This document shows positions 9,047 to 19,602 of a stretch of 64,000 nt of DNA, one piece after another. The position numbers were made by a program, and so were the translations under genes. The notes under the pieces were generated by a model, which was not told where the DNA came from, searched no databases, and saw only the letters and a program-made list of their open reading frames with translations. The stretch covers positions 15,786,048-15,850,047 of the forward strand of contig JALMQS010000085.1 of assembly GCA_024734495.1 (NCBI GenBank). Direction: 5' to 3'. Source of the stretch: Forficula auricularia. Taxonomy: Eukaryota > Arthropoda > Insecta > Dermaptera > Forficulidae. Positions within the stretch are counted from its first letter, which is position 1. The number at the start of each line of letters is the position of its first letter.

Positions 9047-11755
9047 TCATTCATCAGTAATTATTCCCACTTTTTTATAAGTGTCTAAGAATTTTGGTTT
9101 TTTCCCGTATGAATTTTGAATAGTTTTTATTAAGTTGTAGGTTAATTTATTATGCTTAAGTTGTGTCGAATAGAAAGTTTTCGAAATTTTATTAATATGT
9201 TCTCTGATATTTTCAATTTTGGCTATTTCATGTAATTTGGTAATTTTAGTGTATCTATTTTTGTTGGTAATTAATCTTAGACACTTGTTTTGATAAATTT
9301 GCAGTGGTTTTAGTGTTGTCTTACTTACATGGCACCAAGCTGGGGCTGCATATGTTAATAAGGGTCTAATTACTGATGTGTATAATAATTTTTTGTTGTT
9401 CATAGTTAAGAAGGAGTCTCTTGACAGCAGCGGGAACAGACAGTTCATGGTTCCGTATGCTTTTCTGAGTGTGTTTTTTATATGAGGTTTAAATGTTAGC
9501 CTTTTGTCTAGGTGGATACCTAGGTATTTTACTTCTGTTTGTAAAGGTATTTTTTGTTTGTCTATTGTTAGTGGTGAGAATATTTTATTGTCTTTGAATT
9601 TCCTTGTGAAGAGGATGTTCTCTGTTTTGCTTGGATTTAAATTTATTTTCCAATTTTTGAAATATTTGGTTATTTCGTTGGCATGTATCTGATTTTGAGC
9701 GTTCGCCACCACCGCGCTAAATGATGTAGCATAGATTGCTGTATCATCCGCGTATAGTGCCAGATTGGTGAACGGATTAAAATGTTTAATGTCATTTATG
9801 AAGAGTGTGAATAGTTTTGGCCCTAGCACAGATCCTTGGGGAACCCCTGCTTGTATGCTTTTTATAGTTGATAAGTTATTATTTATTTTTACTTTAAATT
9901 TTCTATCTGTTAAATAGGAATGCAACAGTTTTATGAGATATTGAGGGAATTTATATATGATTAGCTTGTAAATGAGACCATGGACCCAAACTCGGTCAAA
10001 TGCTTTTTGTATATCTAAAAGTAGCATTGCGGTGTTTTTTCTTTTGTCAAAGCTTTCTAAAATATGGGTTGTTATTCTAGTAATTTGTTGAGTTGTATTG
10101 TGCCTTTCCCGGAAGCCGAATTGTGCGTCTATTGTTATTTTGTTTCTATGATCATGCTTTATGAATCTATTTAGGATAATCTTATCCGTTATTTTGGACA
10201 GGACATTTAAAAGACTTATTGGTCGGTAGTTTGAAGGATCTTTTTTGTCTTTGTTTGGTTTAGGCAAAGGGACTATTGAGGCAACTTTCCATTGTCTAGG
10301 ATAATATTGAAGTTTAATGATGGCGTTAACAATGTACATGAATTGTACAATAGCCTTTCTGGAGAAATTTTTAACCAGAATGTTGTCTATTGTGTCTATT
10401 CCAGGTGCTTTGTTATTTTTTAAATTTTTAATTATTTTAATTATTTCCTCTGGATTAGTGATAATTTCGGCTACTTCGGTATTTCTTAATTCTACAGTTT
10501 GTTCTAGATAATTGTTTACTTTATTTACTATTTTGCTTTGTTCTGTGTTAAGGGATGAATCTATTATATGTACCTTTTCAAAGGTTTCGGCTAGTATTTC
10601 TGTTTTATCTTTTTCTTTAATATATTCGATATTATTTAGAGAGAGAGTTGGGATTTTTTCGAAAGGTTTTTTCAAGTTTTTGGTAACTTTCCATAATGAG
10701 TTGTCTTTTGTTGAGAGTTCACTAAGTTTTTGGTTCCATTTATTGTTTTTATAGGTTGTTATTTCTGTAGCTATTTCTTTAGTCATGCTATTTAGTTGAG
10801 TTTTTATTTGTGTGTCCTGTGTACGTTGCCAAAGTCTCCTTAGTTTGTTTTTGTTTTTAATTTTATTTAGGATAATGCTTGGTAGTGGTTCAAGGTTCCG
10901 ATTAATTTTAATTTTGTGGCTATTCACACTCTTCGCTCTCAGTATTGCCTGGGAAAAGTTATCTACCGCAGTATCAATGGAAAGAGTGTTGGGTAGTTCA
11001 GGGGTAATTTTTATGTTGTTATCTAGGTCTTTTCTAAATTTTTGCCAGTTTGTGGTTTTATAAGAAGTAATGAATTTATTCTCCACAGAGTATGCCATAT
11101 CTGTGTATATTGTGAACATAATTGGGTTGTGATCTGAAGGGAGATCAGGTTTTGCGGTTGGATTGGTTACATTTGGAACATTTTTATTTATAATTATATC
11201 AATTGTTGATGGGGAATTTCCATTATCTGGGTAGTGAGTTGGGGTGTCTGGATATTGAATGACACACTCTGTGGAGTTTAGTACTGACAATAGTGTTCTC
11301 CCATTTGCATTGTTGCTTTGGCAGTTCCAGAATTGGTGTCTGGCATTTAAGTCTCCAATTATGAGAATTTTCTTACTTAGTTTTGTCAGTTTTAGGATGT
11401 CATTCTGTGTGAAGTTATTTATAGGACTATTATATACTGTTATTATTGTTAATTTATTGGGAAGTTGTATGATGGCGTGTTCAATTGAGCAGTCTAATAT
11501 TGGGTTAATTTCTTTGAAATCTATATTGTTTTTAATGAGAATAGCAACCCCACCATGTCCGCTGTTGTCATTTCGATCCCTTCTTATTGTAGTAAACCCT
11601 TTTATTTTTAAATTTTTATTTTTCTTAATTCTAGTTTCGTTAAGTAAGATTATATCAATTTTTTCTTTAATAGTTAAGTTAATTAATAGGTCTAATTTAT
11701 TTTTAGAGTTTATTCCGTTGGCATTCCAGCTAATGATTTTTAGTTTATAACCCAT
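9047..11755 (-). CDS. LINE ORF2: apurinic-like endonuclease plus reverse transcriptase
   Basis: Nicks target DNA and reverse-transcribes the element RNA at the nick (target-primed reverse transcription), in the nucleus. 902 codons from the ATG at 11755, uninterrupted. Endonuclease domain, residues about 1-220: SWNANG at 9-14, catalytic-type Glu in LLNET (40), GDLNARH at 134-140, TIDIIIN near 184-190 and SDHNP at 207-211. Reverse transcriptase, about 440-760: NYRPISLL (509-516), FGFRERHNTT, motif A LLLDIQKAFD (Asp 581), motif B GVPQGSVLGP (637-646), motif C YADD (668-671), then a NPSKTE/YLGIHLD thumb-side region and a C-terminal tail. Start chosen as the ATG preceding IISWNANG; it overlaps the ORF1 stop by 11 nt, suggesting translation by termination-reinitiation. 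All catalytic residues expected of the family are visible. Clade call (Jockey) rests on layout and motif style. Confidence 0.9.
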   Translation of the reverse strand: MGYKLKIISWNANGINSKNKLDLLINLTIKEKIDIILLNETRIKKNKNLKIKGFTTIRRDRNDNSGHGGVAILIKNNIDFKEINPILDCSIEHAIIQLPNKLTIITVYNSPINNFTQNDILKLTKLSKKILIIGDLNARHQFWNCQSNNANGRTLLSVLNSTECVIQYPDTPTHYPDNGNSPSTIDIIINKNVPNVTNPTAKPDLPSDHNPIMFTIYTDMAYSVENKFITSYKTTNWQKFRKDLDNNIKITPELPNTLSIDTAVDNFSQAILRAKSVNSHKIKINRNLEPLPSIILNKIKNKNKLRRLWQRTQDTQIKTQLNSMTKEIATEITTYKNNKWNQKLSELSTKDNSLWKVTKNLKKPFEKIPTLSLNNIEYIKEKDKTEILAETFEKVHIIDSSLNTEQSKIVNKVNNYLEQTVELRNTEVAEIITNPEEIIKIIKNLKNNKAPGIDTIDNILVKNFSRKAIVQFMYIVNAIIKLQYYPRQWKVASIVPLPKPNKDKKDPSNYRPISLLNVLSKITDKIILNRFIKHDHRNKITIDAQFGFRERHNTTQQITRITTHILESFDKRKNTAMLLLDIQKAFDRVWVHGLIYKLIIYKFPQYLIKLLHSYLTDRKFKVKINNNLSTIKSIQAGVPQGSVLGPKLFTLFINDIKHFNPFTNLALYADDTAIYATSFSAVVANAQNQIHANEITKYFKNWKINLNPSKTENILFTRKFKDNKIFSPLTIDKQKIPLQTEVKYLGIHLDKRLTFKPHIKNTLRKAYGTMNCLFPLLSRDSFLTMNNKKLLYTSVIRPLLTYAAPAWCHVSKTTLKPLQIYQNKCLRLITNKNRYTKITKLHEIAKIENIREHINKISKTFYSTQLKHNKLTYNLIKTIQNSYGKKPKFLDTYKKVGIITDE

Positions 11756-13028
11756 AAGTTGCAATTTTAGTTGACATGAATGTCATAATTGTAAGGAATT
11801 TATCATTGTCAGTGGGACACTTGGTGAGTTCTGAGTTTAAGTCTCTTATTGCATTTATCATATTTCTTATATTGCACATGTTGTTTAGTTTTTTAATTTC
11901 ACTTAGTAGTTCGATAAATTCATTATTATTTACCTCTTGGTCCGTTGGTTGGCTTGGCCTTGGGTCTTGTGTACTGGTAATCTCTTGTTTTGTCTTCCTT
12001 TCCATTGGAGGAGTATTCCATTGGTTGTTTACTGGAGCTGCATTGTGTTTGAGCGCCGGGTAGTTTGTTTCATTATTTTCTGGAGGAGTGGGTCTGCTGT
12101 TCGGTATTTTTTTGGTGTTATCTTTACTGGTATTCTTTTCTTCTATTTTCTTTATTCTTTGTTGATATACTTTGCATTTTTCGTCGTTTGCTCGGTGGGG
12201 TTCATTGCAGTTTGTGCATTTTGGTGTATTATTTTTGTTTTCACATTCGCGGCTCCAATGTTCTCCTGCACAGAACAGGCATCTAGGTTGGGCGTTGCAA
12301 TTTGACCTTGAGTGAGACCATTCTTGACACCTATGGCATTGTATTGTCCGTTTTTTGTTTAAGAGTTTCTCCCATGTAATGATAATATTCGAGATTACAT
12401 TAACTTGGTTGATTTTATTAAGTGTACATGTGTTGTCTGTGATGACCATATACATAGGAGAGGTCTTGGTTCTCATCCTATATACCTGCCTGGCAGGTAT
12501 GTTCTTTTGTTCTAATTGTTCTCTTATAAAGGTAGTGTCCTCTTCATGTTGAAGTCCCTTTAATACAAAAGCATGGGTTTTGTCTTTCTTGCTTGTGAAG
12601 GTATAAAATTCCACATTATCATCTTTTAATTTATTTTTATAATTTATCCATTCTGCTTCAGTTTGAATGAACAGTGTGGTATTATTTCGTCCATTTTTTA
12701 TTTTAAATCCATTTTTTACGTGTTTCTTAATATTTTAAATAAATTGTATGTACGTTTCTTTAATAGGTATCGCTTTAAGTACAATAGGTGGTGGTGGTTT
12801 TTGCTTTTTTGTGGCAGTTGTTTGAGAGCTTGTTTGATGTGTGGCACTTGCACTTTGGTTGGTTTCTTCATTGTTCAATTCCGTCAGTGGGTCGAATCTG
12901 TTCGTGAGTGTGATGGTTGAAGCCATATTTGGTTTCTTCTTAATATTTTCTTCACAGATCTCACTATCGGTGTTTCTCTTTTTGGCTGATTTTTTTAAAA
13001 AATCATTCAGAGTTGTTTCTTGGCTCAT
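11745..13028 (-). pseudogene. LINE ORF1 (gag-like zinc-knuckle protein), one in-frame stop
   Basis: RNA-binding protein that would package element RNA. The frame runs from ATG at 13028 to TAA at 11745-11747, 428 codons, interrupted by a single TAA at 12735-12737. The two halves are in the same frame: between them the codons continue NIKKHVKNG and TLFIQTEAEW without further stops, a typical gag N-terminal to knuckle linker. Three knuckles: CHRCQEWSHSRSNC, CLFCAGEHWSREC and CTNCNEPHRANDEKC (last with atypical spacing), then a low-complexity N/T/P-rich stretch and a C-terminal helix ending KIATYGL. The N-terminal third is rich in K, E, T and Q. The stop suggests the copy is inactive, unless the stop is read through or is a sequencing error. 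Confidence 0.85.
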
Positions 13029-13080
13029 AGGCTCAGCGTTGGGCGTTGACTGCCCAGTATTAGTTGTATCGTTTTTTTGA

Positions 13081-13265
13081 TTTATATTTAGTATATTTCA
13101 CTAAATTTATAGATATAAAGATTTGATTTTCACTTTAGCACTTGTATTTTTGAGCACAGATATAGTAGGTATAGGACCACTTGGGGTAGATATATATATA
13201 TATATCTATGGGATGGGTTTGGGAGATGTTTACCTGTCGAAGGTCGGAAGGAAACTGTGTACCTA
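13081..13265. other. Putative LINE 5' UTR and flank
   Basis: Lies upstream of ORF1 on the minus strand; AT-rich with a (ta)n run at 13191-13206. On the minus strand a short piece reading 'ccccaagtggtcctataccta' has weak likeness to the start of 5S rRNA, but too little to call. Confidence 0.4.
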
Positions 13266-13390
13266 CTAAGTACCTTGGGGACCACAAAAAAGGATAAATA
13301 AAGTTTTTAGTAAAATTATATTTTAAAGTACTTTACTCTAGAGTAAGAGAGTACTTTTTAATTTTTAAATTCTTTAAAATTTATTCATTT
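13266..13390 (+). repeat. Family A 3'-end copy duplicated beyond the LINE
   Basis: From 'agtaccttggggaccac' to 'ctttaaaatttattcattt' this is nearly identical to 7873-7995. The two copies lie in the same orientation on both sides of the 5.3-kb block holding the GC-rich patch, 5S remnant and LINE. Too long for an ordinary LINE target duplication. Confidence 0.8.
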
Positions 13391-13519
13391 TTGAACCTTT
13401 TAATATAGCTCATTTAGCCTTGCTTAAGTAAGAATGGATAGGCTTCTCTCTGTGAAATGCTAAAAATTTGGGAGGAAATTTTATAAGTAACCATAGCAAC
13501 TGCGTTGTTTTCTTATCCC

Positions 13520-14729
13520 TTACCTTTGCAGAATACATAGAGGAATCGACTTTAAACCAAAAATAGCGATTGATTCTCATCTAGTACTTGAGGAATAATC
13601 ATTCTATATTGGATTTTTGACGTTTCGGTTTTTATTAGTAACCATTGCTGAAGACATAGAGAAATCGATTTTAAACCAAAAATAGCGATTGATTCTCATC
13701 TAGTACTTGAGGAATAACCATTCTATATTGGATTTTTGACGTTTCGATTATTATTGGTAACCATTGCTGAAGACATGGAGGAATCGATTTAAACCAAAAA
13801 TAGCGATTGATTCTCATCAAATACTTGAGGAATAACCATTCTATATTGGATTTTTGACGTTTCGGTTTTTATTAGTAACCATTGCTGAAGACATAGAGAA
13901 ATCGATTTTAAACCAAAAATAGCGATTGATTCTCATCTAGTACTTGAGGAATAATCATTCTATATTGGATTTTTGACGTTTCGATTATTATTGGTAACCA
14001 TTGCTGAAGACATGGAGGAATCGATTTAAACCAAAAATAGCGATTGATTCTCATCAAATACTTGAGGAATAACCATTCTATATTGGATTTTTGACGTTTC
14101 GGTTTTTATTGGTAACCATTGCTGAAGACATAGAGGAATCGACTTTAAACCAAAAATAGCGATTGATTCTCATCTAGTACTTGAGGAATAACCATTCTAT
14201 ATTGGATTTTTGACGTTTCGGTTTTTATTGGTCACCATTTCTGAAGACATAGAGGAATCGACTTTAAACCAAAAATAGCGATTGAGTCTCATCAAATACT
14301 TGAGGAATAACCATTCTATATTTGATTTTTGACGTTTCGGTTTTTATTGGTAACCATTGCTGAAGACATAGAGGTATCGACTTTAAACAAAAAATAGCGA
14401 TTGATTCTCATCTAGTACTTGAGGAATAACCATTCTATATTGGATTTTTGACGTTTCGGCTTTTATTGGTAACCATTGCTGAAGACATGGAGGAATCGAC
14501 TTAAAATCAAAAATAGCCATCGATTCTCATCTAATACTTGAGGAATAACAATTCTACATTAGGTTTTTGACGTTTCGATTATTATTGGTAACCATTGCTT
14601 AAGACATGGAGGAATCGACTTAAAATCAAAAATAACGATCGATTCTCATCTAATACTAGAGGAATAACCTTATTGCATTCCATTTTTGATGTTTTGACTA
14701 TTAATGGCAACCTCTACTGAAAACGTGGA
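13520..14729 (-). repeat. 118-119-bp tandem satellite, about 10 units
   Basis: The phrase 'aggaatcgactttaaacc' recurs at 13541, 13660, 13779, 13897, 14016, 14134, 14253, 14372, 14491 and 14610, giving periods of 118 or 119 bp. Units 2-3 and 4-5 are almost identical pairs (variants 'tctagtacttg' versus 'tcaaatacttg', and 'gtttcggtttt' versus 'gtttcgattatt'), a dimeric higher-order repeat. Divergence rises toward the right end, where the array meets a palindrome centre. No coding capacity. Confidence 0.93.
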
Positions 14730-14880
14730 AGAATAGACTTAAAATCAAAAAGACTAAAATCTTTTTGGTAAACAACTCAAGCTTGAGTTGTTTGCCATAA
14801 AAGAATTTAGTCTTTTTGATTTTAAGTCTATTCTTCCACGTTTTCAGTAGAGGTTGCCGATTAATAGTCAAAACATCAAA
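14700..14880. repeat. Palindrome centre joining the two satellite arms
   Basis: Sequence is near-perfectly inverted about 14783 ('caactcaagcttgagttg'), with arms including 'acctctactgaaaacgtgg' and its complement. The left arm runs into the 10-unit array and the right arm into about 3 inverted units. Confidence 0.9.
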
Positions 14881-15275
14881 AATGGAATGCAATAAGGTTA
14901 TTCTTCTAGTATTAGATGAGAATCGATCGTTATTTTTGATTTTAAGTCGATTTCCATGCCTTCAGCAATGGTTACCAATAATAATCTAAACGTCAAAAAC
15001 CTAATGTAGAATTGTTATTCCTCAAGTATTAGATGAGAATCGATGGCTATTTTGATTTTAAGTCGATTCCTCCATGTCTTCAGCAATGGTTACAATAATA
15101 ACCGAAATGTCAAAAATCAAATGTAGAATGGTTATTCCTCAACTATTAAATGAGAATTATTTTTGAATTAATGTCAATATGAACTACAAATTGCAAGTGA
15201 TATCTGATTAATAATAAAGGAACAAACATATTAATATTTCAAATGAATTTGGATAAAGTTTAGCAACGATCCGTT
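14784..15275 (+). repeat. Inverted satellite arm with terminal hairpin
   Basis: About three units of the 118-bp repeat in the opposite orientation, then 'caagtgatatctgattaata', 'catattaatatttcaaatga' and the end 'gcaacgatccgttgcagttta'-like block, which contains the perfect stem GCAACG/CGTTGC. The same end occurs at 58770-58870 and, with the hairpin loop deleted, at 20128-20180. A conserved 3' hairpin without terminal inverted repeats recalls Helitron-like elements, but no CTRR end is visible; inference only. Confidence 0.75.
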
Positions 15276-15330
15276 GCAGTTTATTTTCATAGGTATTAGA
15301 CCTTTTTTGTTAGGTTTGTTTAGGCCTAAC

Positions 15331-15880
15331 TTCTTTGTTTATGAACCGATTTCGATGATTCTTTTTTTATTCGAAAGGGGGTATCTTAGGGATGGTGTCA
15401 TATTAATTTGGTCAAGTTCTGATGATATGATCACTATTAATAACATCACTAAAAAGAGAAAAATAAAAATAATTTTTAAGAAAAAAATAAAAGCGACTTC
15501 AAAAAATTAAATGCAACAAATAAAATACACTAAAAGGTATAAAATAATTATTATCTTATTTAGTTACAACTAAACGACGAAATATTAACATGAAATTACT
15601 TTTTAAAGTCGGTGCCAAACATATACCTTTTATGAATCGCACTCGACGGATCTTACTTAGTACGTTTGGAGGGTATGCTCGCTTATAGGTATGGTTTGTT
15701 TGGTACCGACTTCAAAAAGTAATTTCATGTTAATAATTCGTCGTTTAGTTGTAACTAAATAAGATAATAATTATTATATACCTTTTAGTGTATTTTATTT
15801 GTTGCATTTAATTTTTTGAAGTCGCTTTTATTTTTTCTTTAAAATTATTTTTAAAAGTTGCATTTATAGGTATATCAACT
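15331..15880. repeat. Snap-back repeat, copy 1
   Basis: Long imperfect palindrome centred near 15660. Left arm 'acaactaaacgacgaaatat' pairs with right arm 'attcgtcgtttagttgtaac'; the loop contains 'gaatcgcactcgacggatct'. The centre and arms recur at 49075-49920 and 59900-60680. A frame at 15274-15510 is an accident of the repeat. Confidence 0.85.
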
Positions 15881-16360
15881 TATGCGGCCTCCTATATTAA
15901 TGCCTAATTTAAATATGGCATCCTATGGTAAAAGAGTTCCCCACCTATAGTTTGTCTCAATTACAATTATTTATTTATTTTTAATTTATAAAAACCACCA
16001 TTTGATTGACTTAGAAAGGACGGCATATTGGAGACCGCCCCGGGCGGCAAAAGTTCTAGGTACACCACCGATTAAAAACTAACAAAAAAATCAGCTAGGT
16101 ACAAACAGTGATTTGAGTAGCTCTAAGTAAGAGCCTAAGTCCTAGGATTCCTCAGCTTGTAGAATAAATGCGTGCACATAAATCACACGGAGAAAAACAT
16201 TGAGATAAACATTTATTTCAATGCCCTTCTCAAACAAATAAATTTGTAATTGAGACTTTTTATATTACGAGTATATAGTACGCTGTACGTTATAAAAAAG
16301 TAATTGTTATTTATTAAATAATTTGTAATTAAGTTGTTCTGTATGCTAATTAATAGTCAG
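15881..16360. other. No gene recognised
   Basis: AT-rich sequence without an identified repeat or reading frame. Confidence 0.4.
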
Positions 16361-17100
16361 TGCCTGGAGCACCGAGCGATGCTCGGTAACTTTTTGCCTC
16401 TAAATAGCTTAATAACTCATGACACTTGATAAGTACACCAATTTAAAAAAAAATCGGTAGCGCGGTTTTTGAGAAAATAAAAAAAAAACGAAAATTCTTT
16501 CATGTAAATGTCCAGTTACGGTGTTCCGATTTCAACCAAAAGCTTGCTGTACCCCTTCTATGGTAGCCTATATTGAGCTTAAGTGTCGAATTCCGTAGCT
16601 CTGAGATTTATGGTTGTGGAAATGCAGGGGTACATTCTTACGTACGTATACATCAATTTCCGGAACTTCTATTTTAGTCAAAATCGTCTGGTACTTCTTG
16701 TAGCCTCTAGATAGCCTAAGTTTCAAATTTCAAGGCTCTGCGACTTACCGAAGACGAGATTTGAATGATTAAAATATTTATTTTGCGACATAACTAATTT
16801 ACACCACCTTCCTTTATTTCAATCAGATTAAAAATTTGACACAACTAATAACTCATGAAACTTGATAAGTACACCAATTTTTAGCGAAATCGATTCTATT
16901 TATAAATATACAAGAATTGCTCATTTAATAAGATAAGAGTACCTGAAGGCACCGAGCGATGCACGATAACCCCTGACCCCCCTCCCCAAACCACACGCCT
17001 CGCCCCCACCACTACACTCCCACTCCGCCCCACCCCAACTGCGACTCCCACCCCGGGATCCCCCACAACTGCACCCCACACCCATCCCCACCCAGTTTTT
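16361..17100. repeat. Dispersed repeat with ACCGAGC hairpin and C-rich strand patch
   Basis: Two related segments: 'ggagcaccgagcgatgctcg' at 16369 has a perfect 7-bp stem ACCGAGC/GCTCGGT with loop GAT; a diverged copy 'ggcaccgagcgatgcacg' sits at 16950. Both are near 'aacttgataagtacaccaat'. From 16974 to 17095 one strand is almost all C and A in runs of CCCC. The interval 16664-16830 also matches 29100-29280. Family not identified. Confidence 0.6.
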
Positions 17101-17640
17101 GCACTTCTATCTTTCTAGTGCTCCACATATTATGTGTATATTTGTTTACTCGTACACCAATTTGACCATATTCGTTCATATTGATAAACATTATAAAAAA
17201 ATAAATAGGAAAATAATAATAAAAAAAAAATAATCGTATAAGATCTGAAATAAAAACATAAAATTAAAAAAAATATGTACGTCTCGGGACGCGCGACAGA
17301 AGTGATAACTTTCACCAAGCAAGTATTTTTTTAGGAAGACAATTTCAAGGATAATTGCCCGGAGAAAAGAGAATTGAATATTTAATTTTAATTAGAAGAG
17401 TGGAGGGGGAGGCCAAGGAATAATTATTAATATATTTAATGTTTCTGGATTTAAAATTAATTGTTGTCTTTCTTTCAGCTTAATTCAATTATACATATTT
17501 CAAATTTGCCTCGCCGCAATTTATTCAATGAATTATATTTATTAAATACATAGCTATATATAATATATTCAATTATTTCCACACTTATAACAAAGTCTAA
17601 TTCAAAAATATTTATTTTAGTAAAAGTAAAAACCAAAGTT
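17101..17640. other. No gene recognised
   Basis: AT-rich, with long A-runs near 17200-17280. No feature supported. Confidence 0.4.
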
Positions 17641-17654
17641 TTTTTAAAATAGTT

Positions 17655-17730
17655 CTATAGTCCAGTGGTAGAGTGTGGGCCTCTGATGCAAGAGGTCTCA
17701 GGTTCTAATCTGACATCCAGCGAGTCATTT
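17655..17730 (+). tRNA. Decayed tRNA-like sequence
   Basis: Contains an A-box-like 'tagtccagtggtagag' and a B-box-like 'ggttctaatct' at tRNA spacing, with 'cctctgatgcaagagg' as a possible anticodon arm (TGC, Ala-like). The T stem has mismatches and the acceptor stem does not close convincingly. It is probably a pseudogene or a SINE head, followed by a T-run. Confidence 0.45.
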
Positions 17731-18129
17731 TTTTTTATTGAGATTTTCATCTATCAATAATTACTTTAATTAAGAAAAAATCAATTAAGATGAATTTTGA
17801 TGAGGTCCAGACCTAGCCAGATCTTTTTTCATCCTCAGAACTTGTTAATAGATTTTGTTTCATCAAAATCGGTAGGGTCGTTTTCAAAATAGAACCAAGA
17901 TACAATTATATAAATAAATATATATATAAATAAATAAATATACAATTTTTACTCGTTTAATAAGAGTAGATAAGATATTAAATGTATTGTAAAAAAACGG
18001 TTTTAATTAATCACCTTTGAATTTGTTTACAACTGATAGGGGGTATGGCGTGGGGGGGGGGGGTCCATACTGATTCAATTTCAGACTGAGTGGTCCGCAG
18101 GTTTCTAAGGGTTGGGAACCACTGTTCTA

Positions 18130-18581
18130 CAGGAAAGTATCAATTTTCACTGTCTATCTCTAAAAGAGATTATCCCTTAAAATAATTTAAACAATGAAAA
18201 CAATTTTTCTCTTGTTCACTAAACCTATATATACCTTTGCATTCGAATTTTGTATTAGTTAAAATTCTGTACTTTCCTGAAAGATGGCTTACAGCCCGAA
18301 ATATATATATTGACCTAGAAATCTTAACTCATAGTAAATTGAATATTTCATATAATATTTATTTACTTTTATCATTATTAAAGATATTTCACCTTGTACC
18401 AACACCACAATCACTATTAATTAGGAAAGTATCAATAAATTTCATAGAGATTTTAATTCTGGGCGACTGGGCTATCGTTCTGCCTTTCGTAAATATTGTC
18501 ATTGAGAATGTCCTGGAATCAAATGTAACCATTCTTGATTTCCAAATATTTCTAACATCTTCAGTGGTCATTTACCCCTAA
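18130..18581 (+). repeat. Penelope-type terminal repeat relic with hammerhead-like core
   Basis: Homologous in inverse orientation to 63420-63600: shared 'gagattatcccttaaaataa', 'tttaaacaatgaaaacaatt', 'cttgttcactaaac'. Carries CTGAAAGATGGC...GCCCGAAAT at 18277-18302, a degenerate version of the CTGAWGA-stem-GAAA motif found in the Penelope repeats here. Open frames on both strands (18237-18581 and 18389-18571) look protein-like but match nothing I recognise. Confidence 0.55.
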
Positions 18582-19278
18582 AAACAACTGGATTCGGCGA
18601 GTAAGAATTTAACTTTCGGGGTGGATGCTGATCACCCTACAGTATGGGATATGTTATTTGTAATTTGAAAGGATCGTCCAAAATGTTCACTAGCTCTCGG
18701 TCTAATAGATTTGTTTATGAGAATTCCAACGAAGGCTTTGTGAAAATCAATAAAAGCTGGATATACTTTTCATTCTCAAACACACAAACACACAATTACT
18801 TGCTCAGGTGCGAATATTTGATCCGTTCATCCTTAACAGGCACTCAATCATGAAGCGTCCAAAGGACTTTGCAGCCCCATACAATAAGCTAACAGCTCTT
18901 TAGTTTTTACAATAAGCTAAAAGCCTTTTAGTTTCATATTTTTCCATCACCCTTTCTTTTGTAAATAAATATTTCCAGAATTCATAGACGGTCAATAGCC
19001 ATTTATTTTTAGAAATTTATGGTTTGTGGATTGTGGACCACGGAAACTTCATCGATACACAAAACATTATTTCCGTCTTTTCCCGTCAATTTTTAACTTA
19101 AAAATATCAAATAAATCTATAAATTCATTCGTTCTCTCCTTATCAAGGATAAATAAGAACGAATTTAATATCTTATGTATTTTTGAAGATATAACCATTT
19201 TTCAGGTGCCTGCCAGCCTCTGGGCAGGCCGAAGTATTGAATTCACGGAGCGACGGGTCATTAAGCTGAGTAATATAA
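18582..19278. other. No gene recognised
   Basis: Short frames only (for example 18644-18853 +). No recognisable domain or repeat. Confidence 0.4.
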
Positions 19279-19537
19279 ATATATCGTCGCCTTAGAGAGT
19301 AAACCTGCTAACTCACAACAAGGAAATTTTACAAGGCAGAGAAAAAACAAACAAAATTTAATATTGTTGTTATGGAAAAAACTATTTTTCACATTTTTTT
19401 TCTACAACTTACGATCGTAATTTTAAGTAGCATTTTTACTTGGACAATGCTGCATCTCTTTTTCTTTCGAACGGTATTAATATTTCATATAAGATAAAAA
19501 TGGAGTTAGCAGGTTTACACTCTAAGCCGACGATATC
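19279..19537. mobile_element. Small TIR element (MITE), about 258 bp
   Basis: Imperfect inverted repeats of about 33 bp: left 'cgtcgccttagagagtaaac' and 'ctgctaactc', right 'gagttagcaggtttacactc' and 'taagccgacg'. The AT-rich interior is non-coding. Superfamily not determined; no clear target duplication. Confidence 0.7.
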
Positions 19538-19602
19538 AGGAATAGAAACCACAGTATGCGAAACCCACTTGAACTTGTTCTATTTTTGCTTATTACTTTA
19601 TC

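Larger units (their letters stand above)
8719..13200 (-). mobile_element. Jockey-type non-LTR retrotransposon, nearly complete
   Basis: Minus-strand element with gag-like ORF1 (one in-frame stop), intact ORF2 with endonuclease and reverse transcriptase, and a 3' UTR of about 330 bp ending 'aattgtaaataaa' directly at 5S-derived sequence (8718). ORF2 overlaps the end of ORF1 by 11 nt, a typical arrangement for Jockey-clade LINEs. The 5' boundary is uncertain (13080-13260). ORF2 has no stop or frameshift, so insertion is relatively recent. Confidence 0.85.

Noticed and set aside
9504..13080. Many plus-strand frames across the LINE
   Set aside because: They are antisense shadows of ORF1 and ORF2.
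13150..13190. Faint likeness of the LINE's 5' flank to the first nucleotides of 5S rRNA
   Set aside because: Too few matching positions with several gaps; could be chance, so not used as proof of insertion into 5S.
16896..17081. 61-codon minus frame rich in G and V
   Set aside because: It is created by the C-rich strand patch; composition is simple and there is no domain.
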